Part shown: positions 41,150 through 50,537 of the stretch, one piece after another | Numbering within the stretch: position 1 is the first letter of the stretch | Layout: each line of letters starts with the position of its first letter | From: Micromonospora sp. Llam0 | Lineage (GTDB): Bacteria > Actinomycetota > Actinomycetes > Mycobacteriales > Micromonosporaceae | Length of the DNA stretch: 64,000 bases | Direction: 5' to 3' | Assembly (NCBI RefSeq): GCF_003751085.1 | Contig: NZ_RJJY01000002.1 | Coordinates: forward strand, 1,612,001 to 1,676,000 | Notes under the pieces: model-generated | The model's input: only the letters and a program-made list of their open reading frames with translations | Database searches by the model: none | Told to the model about the DNA's origin: nothing | Made by a program: the position numbers and the translations under genes

Positions 41150-41160
41150 GGTGCTGCTCC

Positions 41161-41206
41161 TGAACTAAGTTCAACCATCTCACCCAGGATGCCTGAACTT
41201 TGTTAA
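41161..41206. promoter_or_regulatory. Paired operator sites between GNAT and TetR genes
   Basis: A perfect 13-bp palindrome TGAACTAAGTTCA lies at 41161-41173, and a related imperfect copy TGAACTTTGTTAA at 41194-41206 ends just before the regulator start codon. Centres are 33 bp apart, about three helical turns. This is the expected arrangement for autoregulated TetR proteins. Confidence 0.7.
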
Positions 41207-41207
41207 A

Positions 41208-41843
41208 GTGACAATTGTGAAGGGCATCACGCGGGAACGCATCGTGGCGGCGGCACTCGAGCTGCTCAACGACAAGGGCATCGACGCCCTCACCGTCCGC
41301 GCGCTCGCCTCCCGGCTCAACGTAAGGGCCTCGGCGCTGTACTGGCACATCCGCAACAAGCAGGAACTGCTCGACGAGATGAGCACCGTCGTCATGCGCC
41401 GCGTCACCGACGCTCTCGCCTCCATCCCACCCAGCGGCAGCTGGCGTGACGACATGGCCGCGTACGCCCGCGTCCTACGCGCGGAGTACCTGCGCCACCG
41501 GGAGGGAGCCCGCATATTCAGCGGCAGGCGCGTTTCCGACTTTGAAGTGGTGCGGGCGAAGGAGCCCTGGCTCGCCCGCTTGACCGCGGCCGGTCTCACG
41601 CTTGCCGAGGCCGACGACGCGGCAGATCTGGTCACCGCGTTCGTGGTCGGCTTCGTCATCGAAGAACAGGAACGAACCCAGGGACCGGCAGACCGATATT
41701 CGCTCGCCGAGCGCGACGTCGGCTTGGGCGAGGGCGTAGAACTGGTCAAGGCCGCCGGGCACCTCCGCGACGAGGGCGACCCACGGTTCGAACGACAACT
41801 CGGCATCGTCCTCGACGGCGTTACCGCCCGTCTGCGGAGCTGA
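41208..41843 (+). CDS. TetR-family transcriptional regulator (TetR_C type)
   Basis: About 211 residues from GTG 41208 (a second GTG at 41217 is possible). The N-terminal helix-turn-helix spans about residues 8-50: RERIVAAALELLNDKGIDALTVRALASRLNV, with recognition segment ASALYWHIRNKQELLDEM typical of the tetracycline-repressor subgroup. The C-terminal half is a helical ligand-binding domain. It is divergent from the GNAT gene and overlaps its own presumed operators, so it is probably an autoregulated repressor of the pair. The ligand is unknown. Confidence 0.9.
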   Translation: MTIVKGITRERIVAAALELLNDKGIDALTVRALASRLNVRASALYWHIRNKQELLDEMSTVVMRRVTDALASIPPSGSWRDDMAAYARVLRAEYLRHREGARIFSGRRVSDFEVVRAKEPWLARLTAAGLTLAEADDAADLVTAFVVGFVIEEQERTQGPADRYSLAERDVGLGEGVELVKAAGHLRDEGDPRFERQLGIVLDGVTARLRS

Positions 41844-42434
41844 CGCCCCGGCAACGGCGGCGACAGAGGTGAGTCGGCCAACCAGAGGGTCACCACCTTC
41901 GGGCCGATGAGCGAATGTCATGCCTTGGGCGACGACATGGTGGAGCTGCGCGATGTTCTGTCCACAGACGTTGGCCGTGAGAAGGTCTCCACTACATCGC
42001 TGGCCACGGTGTTTGCCTCGATGAAGTGCAGCTCCCGGAGGAGCTGGGGGCGGCCGGGGTGGTGGGCAGCCGGGAGTAGAACACGACGGGCGCCGGCCCG
42101 CAGAGCCTCATTCGTGCCGCCCTGCGTGAGCCAGCCCTCGGACCGCTACCAAGAAGTCGGCGCCCGACTCCGCGATGGCGAGCGCGGACTGCCGCGCCGT
42201 AGCGGCGACCGTGTTCTCCACCGTGCCACGACCGACGGACGTTACGGGCCTTGATCGCCAGTGGGGCGGGAGCCCGGCGCACAGCGGTTGCTCGGGCAGG
42301 CCTGGCGGAATGGCGGTCCTGGCGGCGCCACTGCGGGGAGCCACCTCTCGGACCCTTGCCTGCGGCCAGTCACACGTTCCGGGGCCAGGCCACCGAGGAT
42401 GTTCTCTAGGTCGCGGGTTCGGCGGCCCCGTCTG
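41844..42434. other. No intact gene; degraded coding sequence possible
   Basis: 591 bp between the TetR gene and the next leftward regulator. Short minus-strand frames show protein-like runs (for example QSALAIAESGADFLVAV near 42170-42210) that switch frame, so this may be a decayed gene. I could not assign it and see no promoter or repeat. Confidence 0.35.
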
Positions 42435-43043
42435 TCACGGCCGAGCCTGGCGTGCCGGTGCGTGCACCTCGAAATGGCAGACGGAGATAATGGGCCAGGT
42501 CAGCATGGCCATCTCCGACGGTGTGTGTGCGCAGCCGCGCTGCAGCCAGTCGGTGGCCACCCCGACGAGCGCACCCGCGACGAACGCGGCGGGCACGTTA
42601 TGCGGATCGTCGGGCGCAACAATGGTCTTGCCGGTCGACCTCTTCAGCCCGGCGGCTGCCATGCGGCGCCGGATGTGGTCGATGACGCGGGCGCTTCCTT
42701 GCGGTCCGAGCAAGCTGCGGTACAGGCTGGCGTGCTCGGCGAGAGCAGTGAAGAAGGTCTGCAGGGATTCGATCGGGTCCCCGGTCTCGGGGTCGCCGCC
42801 AAGGGCGGTCATCACCTCGACCAGCTCGTCGATCATCCCGGTGCAGGCGGCCTCGGCCAGTTCGTGCACATCTCGGTAGTGATCGTAGAAGGTCGAGCGG
42901 CTCACGCCCGCTCGCTCGGCGACGTCGGCAACGCTGATCTGCGACAACTCTCGATCCTCGACGAGATGAATCAGCGCGCCCCGCAGTGCCGCATGAGTAC
43001 GCCGCACCCGCCGATCGCCTGCGGGAGGGCCGCCTTCCGTCAT
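42435..43043 (-). CDS. TetR-family transcriptional regulator
   Basis: About 202 residues from ATG 43043; GTG 43049 is an alternative and neither has a clear ribosome site. The N-terminal DNA-binding domain is evident: LIHLVEDRELSQISVADVAERAGVSRSTFYDHYRDVHEL at about residues 22-60. The C-terminal domain carries FFTALAEHASLYRSLLGPQG, as in TetR_C_7-type regulators. It is divergent from an NAD(P)-binding reductase across an 81-bp gap with palindromes, so it is probably the repressor of that gene. Confidence 0.88.
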   Translation of the reverse strand: MTEGGPPAGDRRVRRTHAALRGALIHLVEDRELSQISVADVAERAGVSRSTFYDHYRDVHELAEAACTGMIDELVEVMTALGGDPETGDPIESLQTFFTALAEHASLYRSLLGPQGSARVIDHIRRRMAAAGLKRSTGKTIVAPDDPHNVPAAFVAGALVGVATDWLQRGCAHTPSEMAMLTWPIISVCHFEVHAPARQARP

Positions 43044-43067
43044 GGACACGTGAGCCAGCCTACATTG

Positions 43068-43098
43068 CCTACATCTGTAGGTTAGCCTACGGTCGTAG
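43068..43098. promoter_or_regulatory. Operator palindromes between TetR and reductase genes
   Basis: CCTACATCTGTAGG at 43068-43081 is a perfect 14-bp dyad and CTACGGTCGTAG at 43087-43098 a 12-bp dyad with related half-sites. CCTACA-like half-sites also occur just to the left near 43059-43064. This fits dimeric TetR binding over the divergent promoters. Confidence 0.65.
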
Positions 43099-43124
43099 TG
43101 GAACTTCGACCGAAGGAAGGCGCG

Positions 43125-43880
43125 ATGACCACAACCCTCGGACTGATCGGCGCCGGCATGATCGGCAGCACAGTGGCCCACCTCGCCGTTGCCGCCGGCC
43201 TGGACGTCGTCCTGAGCAACACCCGCAGCCCCGACACCCTCGCCAACCTCGTCACCGACCTCGGCGAGCACGCCCATGCCGGCACCCCCGCCGACGCCGC
43301 GCGCGATGGTGACCTCGTCGTGGCCGCCATCCCATTCAACGGCTACCGCTTACTCCCGGCGGCTGCACTGGCCGGTAAGACCGTGATCGACGCGATGAAC
43401 TACTACCCGCAACGCGACGGTCGCATACCGGAGCTGGACGCGAACGGGCTGACCTCAAGCCAACTGGTGCAGCAGTACCTGGCCGACTCTCGCGTGGTCA
43501 AGGCGTTCAACAGCATCACCTACATCAGCCTCGGCAACCGAGCGCGGCCCGCAGGCGACCCCGACCGCAGCGCCCTTCCCATCGCTGGCGACGACACCGC
43601 CGCCAAGGCACAAGTTGCTGCGCTACTCGACACCCTGGGCTACGACGCCGTCGACATCGGCACCCTCGCCGAAAGCTGGCGCAGCGAACCCAACACCCCG
43701 GTCTACGTCCAGCCCTACTTCGCAGGAGAGGCGCCCAAGGGCCTCGATCCGGAGGAGGAATTCCGCTGGCACCTCACCAACCCCGGCGTCCCGGTCCCCG
43801 CCGACCAGATCAGAAAACTCACCAACACCGCCGTACGCGGCAAGGCCGGCGGATACCTACCCGGACTGGAGACCGCATAA
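43125..43880 (+). CDS. NAD(P)-binding reductase, F420-dependent NADP reductase-like
   Basis: About 251 residues from ATG 43125 (AAGGAAGG upstream; an in-frame start at 43098 is less likely). The N-terminal Rossmann fold has GLIGAGMIGSTVAHLAVAAG at residues ~5-24, then VVLSNTRSP as the likely phosphate-binding segment and DLVVAAIPFNGY. The rest matches the predicted dinucleotide-binding family that includes F420:NADP reductases (VVKAFNSITY; ALPIAGDD; VDIGTLAESWR). The physiological substrate is unknown. Control is likely by the divergent TetR. Confidence 0.85.
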   Translation: MTTTLGLIGAGMIGSTVAHLAVAAGLDVVLSNTRSPDTLANLVTDLGEHAHAGTPADAARDGDLVVAAIPFNGYRLLPAAALAGKTVIDAMNYYPQRDGRIPELDANGLTSSQLVQQYLADSRVVKAFNSITYISLGNRARPAGDPDRSALPIAGDDTAAKAQVAALLDTLGYDAVDIGTLAESWRSEPNTPVYVQPYFAGEAPKGLDPEEEFRWHLTNPGVPVPADQIRKLTNTAVRGKAGGYLPGLETA

Positions 43881-44237
43881 GCAGCGGTTACTAATTGGCT
43901 GGACACCTTTCGAGTCGGGGGTCGGGCGCGAATCCACGCTGAGGCTTCCCGGTGATCGTCTCGACAGGTGCTCTTCGCGAGCCGGGCAATCGTGATCCAG
44001 ACCGCGAGCAGCGGCGCGCGCATCTCGGGCGAGCGGGTGCTCGACGACCTCGAACACGTGCGGGACTTCACAACGGAGCTGGACTACTACACGACCAAGA
44101 TCCACAACGTCCTGTTGAAAACTACACCGTCGTTGCACCCGGGCCTAGCGGGCCCTCTGGATCCGTACTGAAGCCCTGCTCGCCGGACGCGTGGGCTGGG
44201 GCGCTCCCCCCCACTCCTCCGACCCGAAGTGAGTCCG
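43881..44237. other. No recognisable gene
   Basis: 357 bp between the reductase and the SnoaL-like gene. A 67-codon frame at 43968-44171 has no ribosome site or recognised domain. I see no repeat or clear terminator. Confidence 0.4.
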
Positions 44238-44651
44238 ATGAGCAACATCGAGTTCGTTCAGGAATACAACACCTTCATCGAATCCACGATGCTCGACGAG
44301 CAGGCGTTCCTCGCCAAGCTGCCGCATTACATCACCGATGAATCCGTTCTGGCTGAACCCGACAGTCTTTTCGGCCGACTCGTTGGAATCAACGGCTGGA
44401 ACCAGTGGCGCACGGCCGCAGCCGACATGGCGATGCGAACCGGTGTCCGGTTCGTGACCGGCGGATCACAGTTCTTCGAGAACGGTGACACCGTGCTGCA
44501 CTACTATGAGATCAACTTCTCCGCACGCGAAGGCTATCCGAGTGGCTGGCACACATCGATTATCGAACGGTATGACTTCGCCGGCGGCAAAATCGCCAAG
44601 CTGACTGCCTACTACGCCGACACGACAGCGTTCCTCAAGTACTTCTCCTGA
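44238..44651 (+). CDS. SnoaL/NTF2-like protein
   Basis: About 137 residues from ATG 44238 (an in-frame GTG at 44229 gives three more). A small single-domain alpha+beta protein with the cone-shaped SnoaL/NTF2 pattern: helical start, a tryptophan-rich turn (GINGWNQWRTAAADMA), then strands ending in SIIERYDFAGGKIAKLTAYYAD, a frequent end of this family. Members are ketosteroid-isomerase-like enzymes or binding proteins. No catalytic set or partner gene identifies the reaction, and nothing links it to the macrolide. Confidence 0.7.
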   Translation: MSNIEFVQEYNTFIESTMLDEQAFLAKLPHYITDESVLAEPDSLFGRLVGINGWNQWRTAAADMAMRTGVRFVTGGSQFFENGDTVLHYYEINFSAREGYPSGWHTSIIERYDFAGGKIAKLTAYYADTTAFLKYFS

Positions 44652-45005
44652 CCACCGTCTCGCCGGTGTGTACGCGTTGGCGCGGCTCGCGGACGATGGA
44701 AAGGAGTCCGGCAGACTCATATCGAGGTCCTCTGCGCCTATCTGCAGATGCCCTGCACGGGCACGAGGAGCACCTGGCCGGCACCGTAGCCGGCTACGGT
44801 GCCGGCATCGACCTCGACGTGATCCGCTGCTGGTGGTCAGTGCGCGCCGTCACCAGTAAGAGCAACCAAGCGCCAAATGCCGCAGTGTGGTCCCGGCGCA
44901 AACATTCAGGTGGTGGGCGTAGGGTTCCGTGCGGTGGCATAGCGTGATGGCCGGTTGGCTGGTGGCCGCCGGCTGATGTTTACCTGGGTGGGTCGGGGTC
45001 AGGTG
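44652..45005. other. No recognisable gene
   Basis: 354 bp between the SnoaL-like gene and the left end of the IS4 element. Only short frames without ribosome sites. Confidence 0.4.
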
Positions 45006-46666
45006 CAATGCCACGTAGCCTAGGTTGATCTTGATGGTGGCTGGACCCGATGGATGTGGATGGTCGGTGGACGCTGGTGGCGGATGCTGGCCGGTTCGTG
45101 GGGTTTCTTGACCCGGTACTGGTTGTGGCGGGCGCGTTTGACCGCGCGGGGGCAGGTGCGTTCGCGTCGGGTGGGGATCAGGAGAGCGGCGATCCGGGCG
45201 AGGTGGGTCGGTAGCTGGTCAGCCCAGTCCTGAGGGGGGAATGTCCGCCGTGCCGGTGGCGGTGCGGCGGATCAGGCGCAGGGCTCTGGTGAAGGAGATC
45301 CTGTCCGGATCGAGGTCGGCGGCGGCGGACGCTTTCGCTGTCAGCGCGCTGATCGCGTGGTGGACGATCAGGTAGGCCCAGATCTCCTGATGGGCCAGGT
45401 CCGGCAGACGGGACCGCAGCACCCGTCCGGGACCACGGAGGTGGGTTTTGAGCTGGTCGTTGGCGGTTTCCTCCTCCCACCGCTCGTGGTAGCCGCCAGC
45501 TAGTTCGTCGGCGTGGGCGTCGGCGGGGTCGACGATGGTGGTGATCAGGGCGATCAACTCGCCGGTGCCGTCGCCGACGCGGTCGGGAATGTCGTACTCG
45601 ACCACCCGGGCGAGGTGGACGACCGGCAGGCCCCGGTCGTCGAACGCGTCGGGAACGCTGTTGATGTCGGTCAGGTCAGCTCCGGCGCGGGCGGCCGCGA
45701 GCAGTCGTTCCCGTCGACCGCCACGGACGGTCGGTTTGATCAGGACGGTGAGATAGGTGCCGTCGGACAGGATCTTGACCACGGGCAGGTCGAGCTGGGT
45801 CGGGGCCCGCCACAGCAGCGCGGCGCCGGTCGCGGCGGCGGTGTCCCACGCCTGCCAGGAGTAGAACCCCCGGTCGGCGGTGAGTAGTTCGTCGGACCGT
45901 AGCCGTGGGTACAGCCGCTGCGCGAGGGTCTTCTCCCCTTCCGGGTAGGCGCCGATCTCGGCGGCGACGAAGGCGTGGGTGCCGCACTCCGCGAGGGCCA
46001 CGACCCGGGCCTTCGGAAACGCGGAACGGTTCCCCCCTGACCCGGCGTAGCCGAACTCGGCCGCGTTGGCCGTGCTGTCGGGCACATCGACGGTGAACCC
46101 GTCGATCGCCAGCAGCCGCCACCGGCGTAGGAACGACCCCCGCGCGGTCCCCAACGCGCCCGCCGGCGCTGTCGGGCCCGCCTCGCCCGCGACCGGCCCG
46201 CACGTGCGCTCGAACAGCTCGGCGAACACCCGGCGGCCCAACCGTTTCCGCGCCTGGCTGATGGCACTCGAGGTCGGCACGCTCCACGCCGCGTCCCAGC
46301 ACCCGAACCGGTCCAACGACCCGGTGACCCTGGTCGCGACCTCGGTGTAGTCATCGTCGGGGAACAACGCCAACCCCAACGTCAGGTAGGTGCTCACGTG
46401 CGCCGGCAGTTTCCCGTCCGACCGCTGCTCCCGCACCCCGCACACCTCGATCGCGGCGTCGACCTCCTCCCGCGACACCTGCGAGATCAGCACCCCGAGC
46501 GTCACCTGATCCGGCCGTACCACTGGACGGTCCACCACATCCACCGACATGACCCGTGATCAAAACAGTCAGCCGAGCCGTGGTCGTCCCGCCACGCCGC
46601 ACCGCCCAGGAGTCCACATCAAACCCGCAGGTCAAACCCAAGATCAACTTAGGCTACGTGGCATTG
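45006..46666. mobile_element. IS4-family insertion sequence, complete with terminal inverted repeats
   Basis: The ends are inverted repeats at 45006-45033 and 46639-46666, identical at 27 of 28 positions (G versus A at one base); three further matching bases lie outside. They enclose one transposase gene on the minus strand with ~210 bp of non-coding DNA on its 3' side. I could not identify a target-site duplication outside the repeats. Confidence 0.88.
45219..46550 (-). CDS. IS4-family transposase
   Basis: 443 residues from ATG 46550, intact. The N-terminal part has the IS4-type helical domain, then the DDE catalytic core: Asp in LLAIDGFTVDVPD near residue 149, Asp in LLTADRGFYSW near residue 224 and Glu in the signature YHERWEEETANDQLK, which fits the family pattern Y-x2-R-x3-E-x6-K exactly. 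With both inverted repeats present the element looks able to move. Confidence 0.93.
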   Translation of the reverse strand: MSVDVVDRPVVRPDQVTLGVLISQVSREEVDAAIEVCGVREQRSDGKLPAHVSTYLTLGLALFPDDDYTEVATRVTGSLDRFGCWDAAWSVPTSSAISQARKRLGRRVFAELFERTCGPVAGEAGPTAPAGALGTARGSFLRRWRLLAIDGFTVDVPDSTANAAEFGYAGSGGNRSAFPKARVVALAECGTHAFVAAEIGAYPEGEKTLAQRLYPRLRSDELLTADRGFYSWQAWDTAAATGAALLWRAPTQLDLPVVKILSDGTYLTVLIKPTVRGGRRERLLAAARAGADLTDINSVPDAFDDRGLPVVHLARVVEYDIPDRVGDGTGELIALITTIVDPADAHADELAGGYHERWEEETANDQLKTHLRGPGRVLRSRLPDLAHQEIWAYLIVHHAISALTAKASAAADLDPDRISFTRALRLIRRTATGTADIPPSGLG

Positions 46667-47176
46667 AGCCTGGACCGGGCTCATGCTGCCTATATGCCGG
46701 ACACCACCTGGGCAGTAAGCGGATATCCCCCAGGCTCGTCCCGAGACTCACCTCCGGCCTCGGTTTTGATGTCGTCTGACTGAGTTTCGACACGTCAACG
46801 GCAGAGAACTCGACGTTCATCGCTCATCTTCCCGGTCCATACCTGACGCAGTCATTTGCCGCGCCTTTTCCAACGACGCTCAGGACGACGGTCTTCAGCC
46901 AACGCCCCTCGTGGTGGTTTGAAGCCTGCTTCCGCAAGCCGGCTCCGGAGGGCCAAACAACCTCCATCTCCCATACAGCACCGCAGTCCACGAGACCGTC
47001 ATCCATCTTTGCCTCGCTTTCTACGTTCGTGTTCACAAGAGCTGATCTCAGCAACGCAAAAGGTTTAATTGGTGCGACACGGGCGAAGGCGACGTGTCGG
47101 ACGGTGTCAGAAATAGGCGTGGAGCCATCGATAGACATGTCCTTGCGACAGACACACGTCTTCGAGAGGGCTCCAC
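46667..47176. other. No recognisable gene
   Basis: 510 bp between the IS4 right end and the IS5-like transposase. It presumably includes the left end of the IS5 element, which I could not delimit. A 104-codon minus-strand frame at 46824-47138 has no domain. Confidence 0.4.
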
Positions 47177-48033
47177 GTGATTACCTATCCTGCCACGGTC
47201 GACGTCCCCAGGGAACTCGTGCAGTACGTCAGCCGACTGCTCGCCACCGAACGCCGGGCGCGAGGAACCCGCACCGGTACCCGCACCGGTACCCGCGCCC
47301 TGACCTGCTTCCGCCAGGCGCTGATGGTGCTCGTCTGGTTCCGCAAGGGCGAGGACGTCACCGGGCTCGGCGCCGGCTTCGGCATCTCCCGGGCGACCAC
47401 CTACCGGTACCTGGCCGAGGGCATCACGGTCCTCACCGCCCAGGCGACCGACCTGCACACCGCCCCCTACGCCGGGTCGCCGACGACGGCTGGTCCCACG
47501 TCATCCTCGACGGCAAACTGTTCGACTGCGACCGGCTCACCGAGACCACCCTCTCCGTCAAAGGAGAAACGATCGACGCCTGGTACTCCGGAAAGCACCG
47601 TGACTTCGGCGCGAACATTCAGGCGGTCACCCGCCCGGACGGACTACCGATCTGGACCTCTGCCGCGATGCCCGGACACCTGCACGACCTGACCTGCGCC
47701 CAAACCCTCGGTGTCACCGCCGCCCTGAACTGGGCCGCTGCCGTCCTCGACCTGCCGACACTGGCTGACTCCGGCTACGAAGGCGCAGGCCAGGGCGTCA
47801 AGACCCCGGTCAAGCAGCCCGCCGACGGCAGCCGGCTCGCCCCCGACAACCGCTTCTACAACCGGCTGCTGCGCGGGCTTCGGTGGCAGGGCGAACGCGG
47901 CTTCGCCATCCTGATCGGACGATGGAGGACGCTACGTCACACCACCGCCAGCCCACGCAGAATCGGCGACATCGTGGCGGCAGCGCTACACCTGACGCAT
48001 TTCGAATACAAATACCTATCGGAAAGTCGGTGA
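47177..48033 (+). pseudogene. IS5-family transposase, frameshifted
   Basis: The N-terminal part reads from ATG 47177: an HTH region (LTCFRQALMVLVWFRKGEDVTGLG, ATTYRYLAEGITVL) to about 47475. The rest continues in another frame from about 47480 as GWSHVILDGKLFDCDRL (first catalytic Asp), GKHRDFGANIQAVTRPDG, TLADSGYEGAG and a C-terminal [19 protein letters not shown]. The intact homologue at 62494-63315 shows that this is normally one continuous protein. A frame change near 47475-47490 breaks it, so it is probably inactive unless frameshifting is used, as some IS5 relatives do. Two short GC tandem copies lie near 47265-47285. Confidence 0.8.
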
Positions 48034-48277
48034 GATCACCTCACTGTCGTCGGCGCCTGAAACTTCGCGCGTCGCCGACAACACCCACAGGCCACTGGTT
48101 GGTGGCGGTACGGCGGCCGGTCTTGACGCGCTGATACCCGCCAGCCGGGATGCTGGCGTCCGTGAGCTGTTCCTTCCATTCGGGCCGTTGGACCGGTGCT
48201 GGTGGGGTCGTCGGACTCTGCGGGAAGGGCCTGCGATATCCCGACCATATGAGTGTCACCGGCGCAGGAGGACACTG

Positions 48278-49252
48278 ATGAGCACGTCGAGAGACACCGG
48301 CGGGACCGATCCGGCCGTTCCGGACGGCGCGGAGGCTTCCGGGCGTGGCTTGGACCGCCGTGAGCTGGTGCGCACCGTGACGTTGGTCGGCGGCTTCGCG
48401 GCGGTGGCGGGGACGGCCGTGGTGGGGTCGCGAGTCGCGCGGGGTTCGGCCGATCCGACCGGTGAGCGGACCGTACGCGCGTTGACGGTGCTGGACAACG
48501 TCGCGGCGCAACCCGGCGAGGACGTGCTGCTGCGGATGCAGCGGGAACTGGTGAAGGCGATGACGAAGCCGGTGGAGGACCGCAGCTGGATCATGGTGAT
48601 CGACACCCGCAAGTGCGTTGGTTGTCACGCGTGCACCATCGCCTGTGTGGCGGAGAACAACCTCCCGCCCGGGGTGGTGTACCGGCCGGTGCTGACCGAG
48701 GAGTTCGGCGAGTTCCCGAACGTGCAGTTGCGGTTCACGCCGCGGCCCTGCATGCAGTGTGACGAGCCGCCGTGTGTGCCGGTGTGCCCGGTGAACGCGA
48801 CATGGAAACGCCCGGACGGGATCGTGGCGATCGACTATGACAAGTGCATCGGTTGTCGGTACTGCATCACGGCCTGCCCGTACGGGGCGCGGACGGCGGA
48901 CTTCGGCGAGTCGTACACGGCCGAGGTCGCCGACGGGTCCGACGAGCTGGAGACGGTGGTGTTCGGCGCTCAGGCGCCGTGGATGGAGCAGCCCAACCAC
49001 GAGTACGGCAAGGCCTGGACGCGGGAGGATCACGCCTCGCCGCAGGGCAACGCCCGCAAGTGCCACTTCTGCCTGCACCGGTTGGAGGTCGGCCAGTTGC
49101 CCAAGTGCGCCACATCGTGCATCGGCCGGGCGACCTACTTCGGTGACGCGAACGACCCGGAAAGCCTGGTCACCGAGCTGATCACCAAGAACAACGTGCA
49201 GACGTTACTGCCGCACCACGGCACCCGCCCGCGCGTCTACTACATCGTCTGA
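48278..49252 (+). CDS. Iron-sulfur electron-transfer subunit of a molybdopterin oxidoreductase (Ttr/PsrB type)
   Basis: 324 residues from ATG 48278, with AGGAGG upstream. A twin-arginine-like export signal ([15 protein letters not shown]) lies near residue 27-41. Four ferredoxin-type cysteine clusters follow: [37 protein letters not shown] and [20 protein letters not shown], so four [4Fe-4S] centres are expected. In this family the subunit carries electrons between the NrfD-like membrane protein and the molybdenum subunit. The next two genes encode exactly those partners, 13 bp away and then overlapping. A Tat-like signal on this subunit is a feature I recall from tetrathionate reductase TtrB. 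Confidence 0.9.
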   Translation: MSTSRDTGGTDPAVPDGAEASGRGLDRRELVRTVTLVGGFAAVAGTAVVGSRVARGSADPTGERTVRALTVLDNVAAQPGEDVLLRMQRELVKAMTKPVEDRSWIMVIDTRKCVGCHACTIACVAENNLPPGVVYRPVLTEEFGEFPNVQLRFTPRPCMQCDEPPCVPVCPVNATWKRPDGIVAIDYDKCIGCRYCITACPYGARTADFGESYTAEVADGSDELETVVFGAQAPWMEQPNHEYGKAWTREDHASPQGNARKCHFCLHRLEVGQLPKCATSCIGRATYFGDANDPESLVTELITKNNVQTLLPHHGTRPRVYYIV

Positions 49253-49265
49253 TCGGGGCGCCGCG

Positions 49266-50537
49266 ATGACAACGACTCTGAATCGTCCCGCCGATGACCG
49301 GCCGACCTCCCGAACAGCGTCGACGGTCCGGACGTGGCAGGCCAAGCCCGGCTGGCACCAGGTGCTGTGGGCCGTCTTCGCGGTCAGCGCGGTGTTGGGC
49401 TCGGTAGGGCTGGTGTGGCGGTTCGTCGGCGGTCACCTGCCGGCCGGGTACGGCTCGTACGTGCCGTGGGGGCTGTGGGTGGCGATCTACTTCCACGGCG
49501 TGGGGATCGCCGCCGGGGCATTCGCGGTATCGGCGCTCGGTCATCTGCTGCGGCTGCCAGGGTTCGTCTCGCCGCGATCGTTGCGGGTCGCGGCGGTGCT
49601 GGTGGCGGCCTCGGTGCTGCCGGCGCTGCTGGCGGTGGGCCTGGATCTCGGGCAGATGACCCGGGCGTGGCGGATCTTCGTCACGCCGTCGTTCACCAGC
49701 ATGATGGCGTTCAACTCGTGGGCGTACGTGGTGCTGCTGGCGATCTGCGCGACGGTGTGGTGGCTTTCCTACCGTGCCGACCGAGGGTGGCTCAAGCCGG
49801 TGCTGGTGCTGGGTGTGGTCATCTCGGTGATGGTGCCCAGCCAGAGCGGTGCCTTCTTCGGGGTGGTGGACGCCAAGCCGTACTGGCACAGCGCGCTGCT
49901 GCCAATCCTGCTGCTGGTGTCCGCGGTGACCGCCGGCGCGGCGACGCTGCTGCTGGTACGCGCGGTGCTGGCCGCCGGGCAGCCCGATTCGTCGGCCGAG
50001 CGACGCGAGGCGTCGGCTGCGGTCGGCGTGCTGCGCCGGGTGGTGCTGGCCGGCATCGGGGTGTACTTCGTGCTGGAGTTCGCCGAGTTCTCGGTGGCCT
50101 GGTGGAATCCGCAGGCCACCGCCCCGGAGTTGTCGCTGGTGCTGACCGGCCCGTACTGGTGGGTGTTCTGGGGGGTGCACGTCGCGCTCGGCGGGGTGCT
50201 GGCCGCCGCGCTGCTGGCGGCCCGCCGCCCGCCCTGGTGGCCGGTGGCCGCCGCGGTGGTGGCGGTGGCGTTCCTGAGCACCCGACTCAACGTGCTGGTG
50301 CCCGGCCAGGCCGTCGGTGAGCTGGACGGATTGCAGGCCGCGTACGCCCACCCACGGCTGGACTACGTGTACCACGCCACTGTCATGGAATACCTGGTCG
50401 CGCTCTTCTGCCTCGCGCTGGGCATGGCGATCTGCTATGTCGGGCTCCGGGTCAGCGCGGCGCTCGAATCCAGCATCCCCACCATCCCCCGCTTCCCCCG
50501 CATCTCCCGAAAGGACCACACCGATGCCGTCTCCTGA
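49266..50537 (+). CDS. NrfD/PsrC-like quinone-interacting membrane subunit
   Basis: 423 residues from ATG 49266. About nine hydrophobic spans between residues ~30 and 400 (for example VLWAVFAVSAVLGSVGLVW and PVLVLGVVISVMVPS), with the family motif YVPWGLWVAIYFHGVGIAAGAF near residue 65-87. It should anchor the complex and exchange electrons with menaquinol. It lies 13 bp after the Fe-S gene and overlaps the catalytic gene start by 14 bp, indicating one operon. Confidence 0.88.
   Translation: MTTTLNRPADDRPTSRTASTVRTWQAKPGWHQVLWAVFAVSAVLGSVGLVWRFVGGHLPAGYGSYVPWGLWVAIYFHGVGIAAGAFAVSALGHLLRLPGFVSPRSLRVAAVLVAASVLPALLAVGLDLGQMTRAWRIFVTPSFTSMMAFNSWAYVVLLAICATVWWLSYRADRGWLKPVLVLGVVISVMVPSQSGAFFGVVDAKPYWHSALLPILLLVSAVTAGAATLLLVRAVLAAGQPDSSAERREASAAVGVLRRVVLAGIGVYFVLEFAEFSVAWWNPQATAPELSLVLTGPYWWVFWGVHVALGGVLAAALLAARRPPWWPVAAAVVAVAFLSTRLNVLVPGQAVGELDGLQAAYAHPRLDYVYHATVMEYLVALFCLALGMAICYVGLRVSAALESSIPTIPRFPRISRKDHTDAVS

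Noticed and set aside
43968..44171. 67-codon plus-strand ORF
   Set aside because: No ribosome site, no recognised domain, and the opposite strand is equally open.
47260..47290. GGTACCCGCACC-type tandem copies in the IS5 transposase
   Set aside because: In-frame Arg-Thr-Gly repeat; too short to be a functional array.
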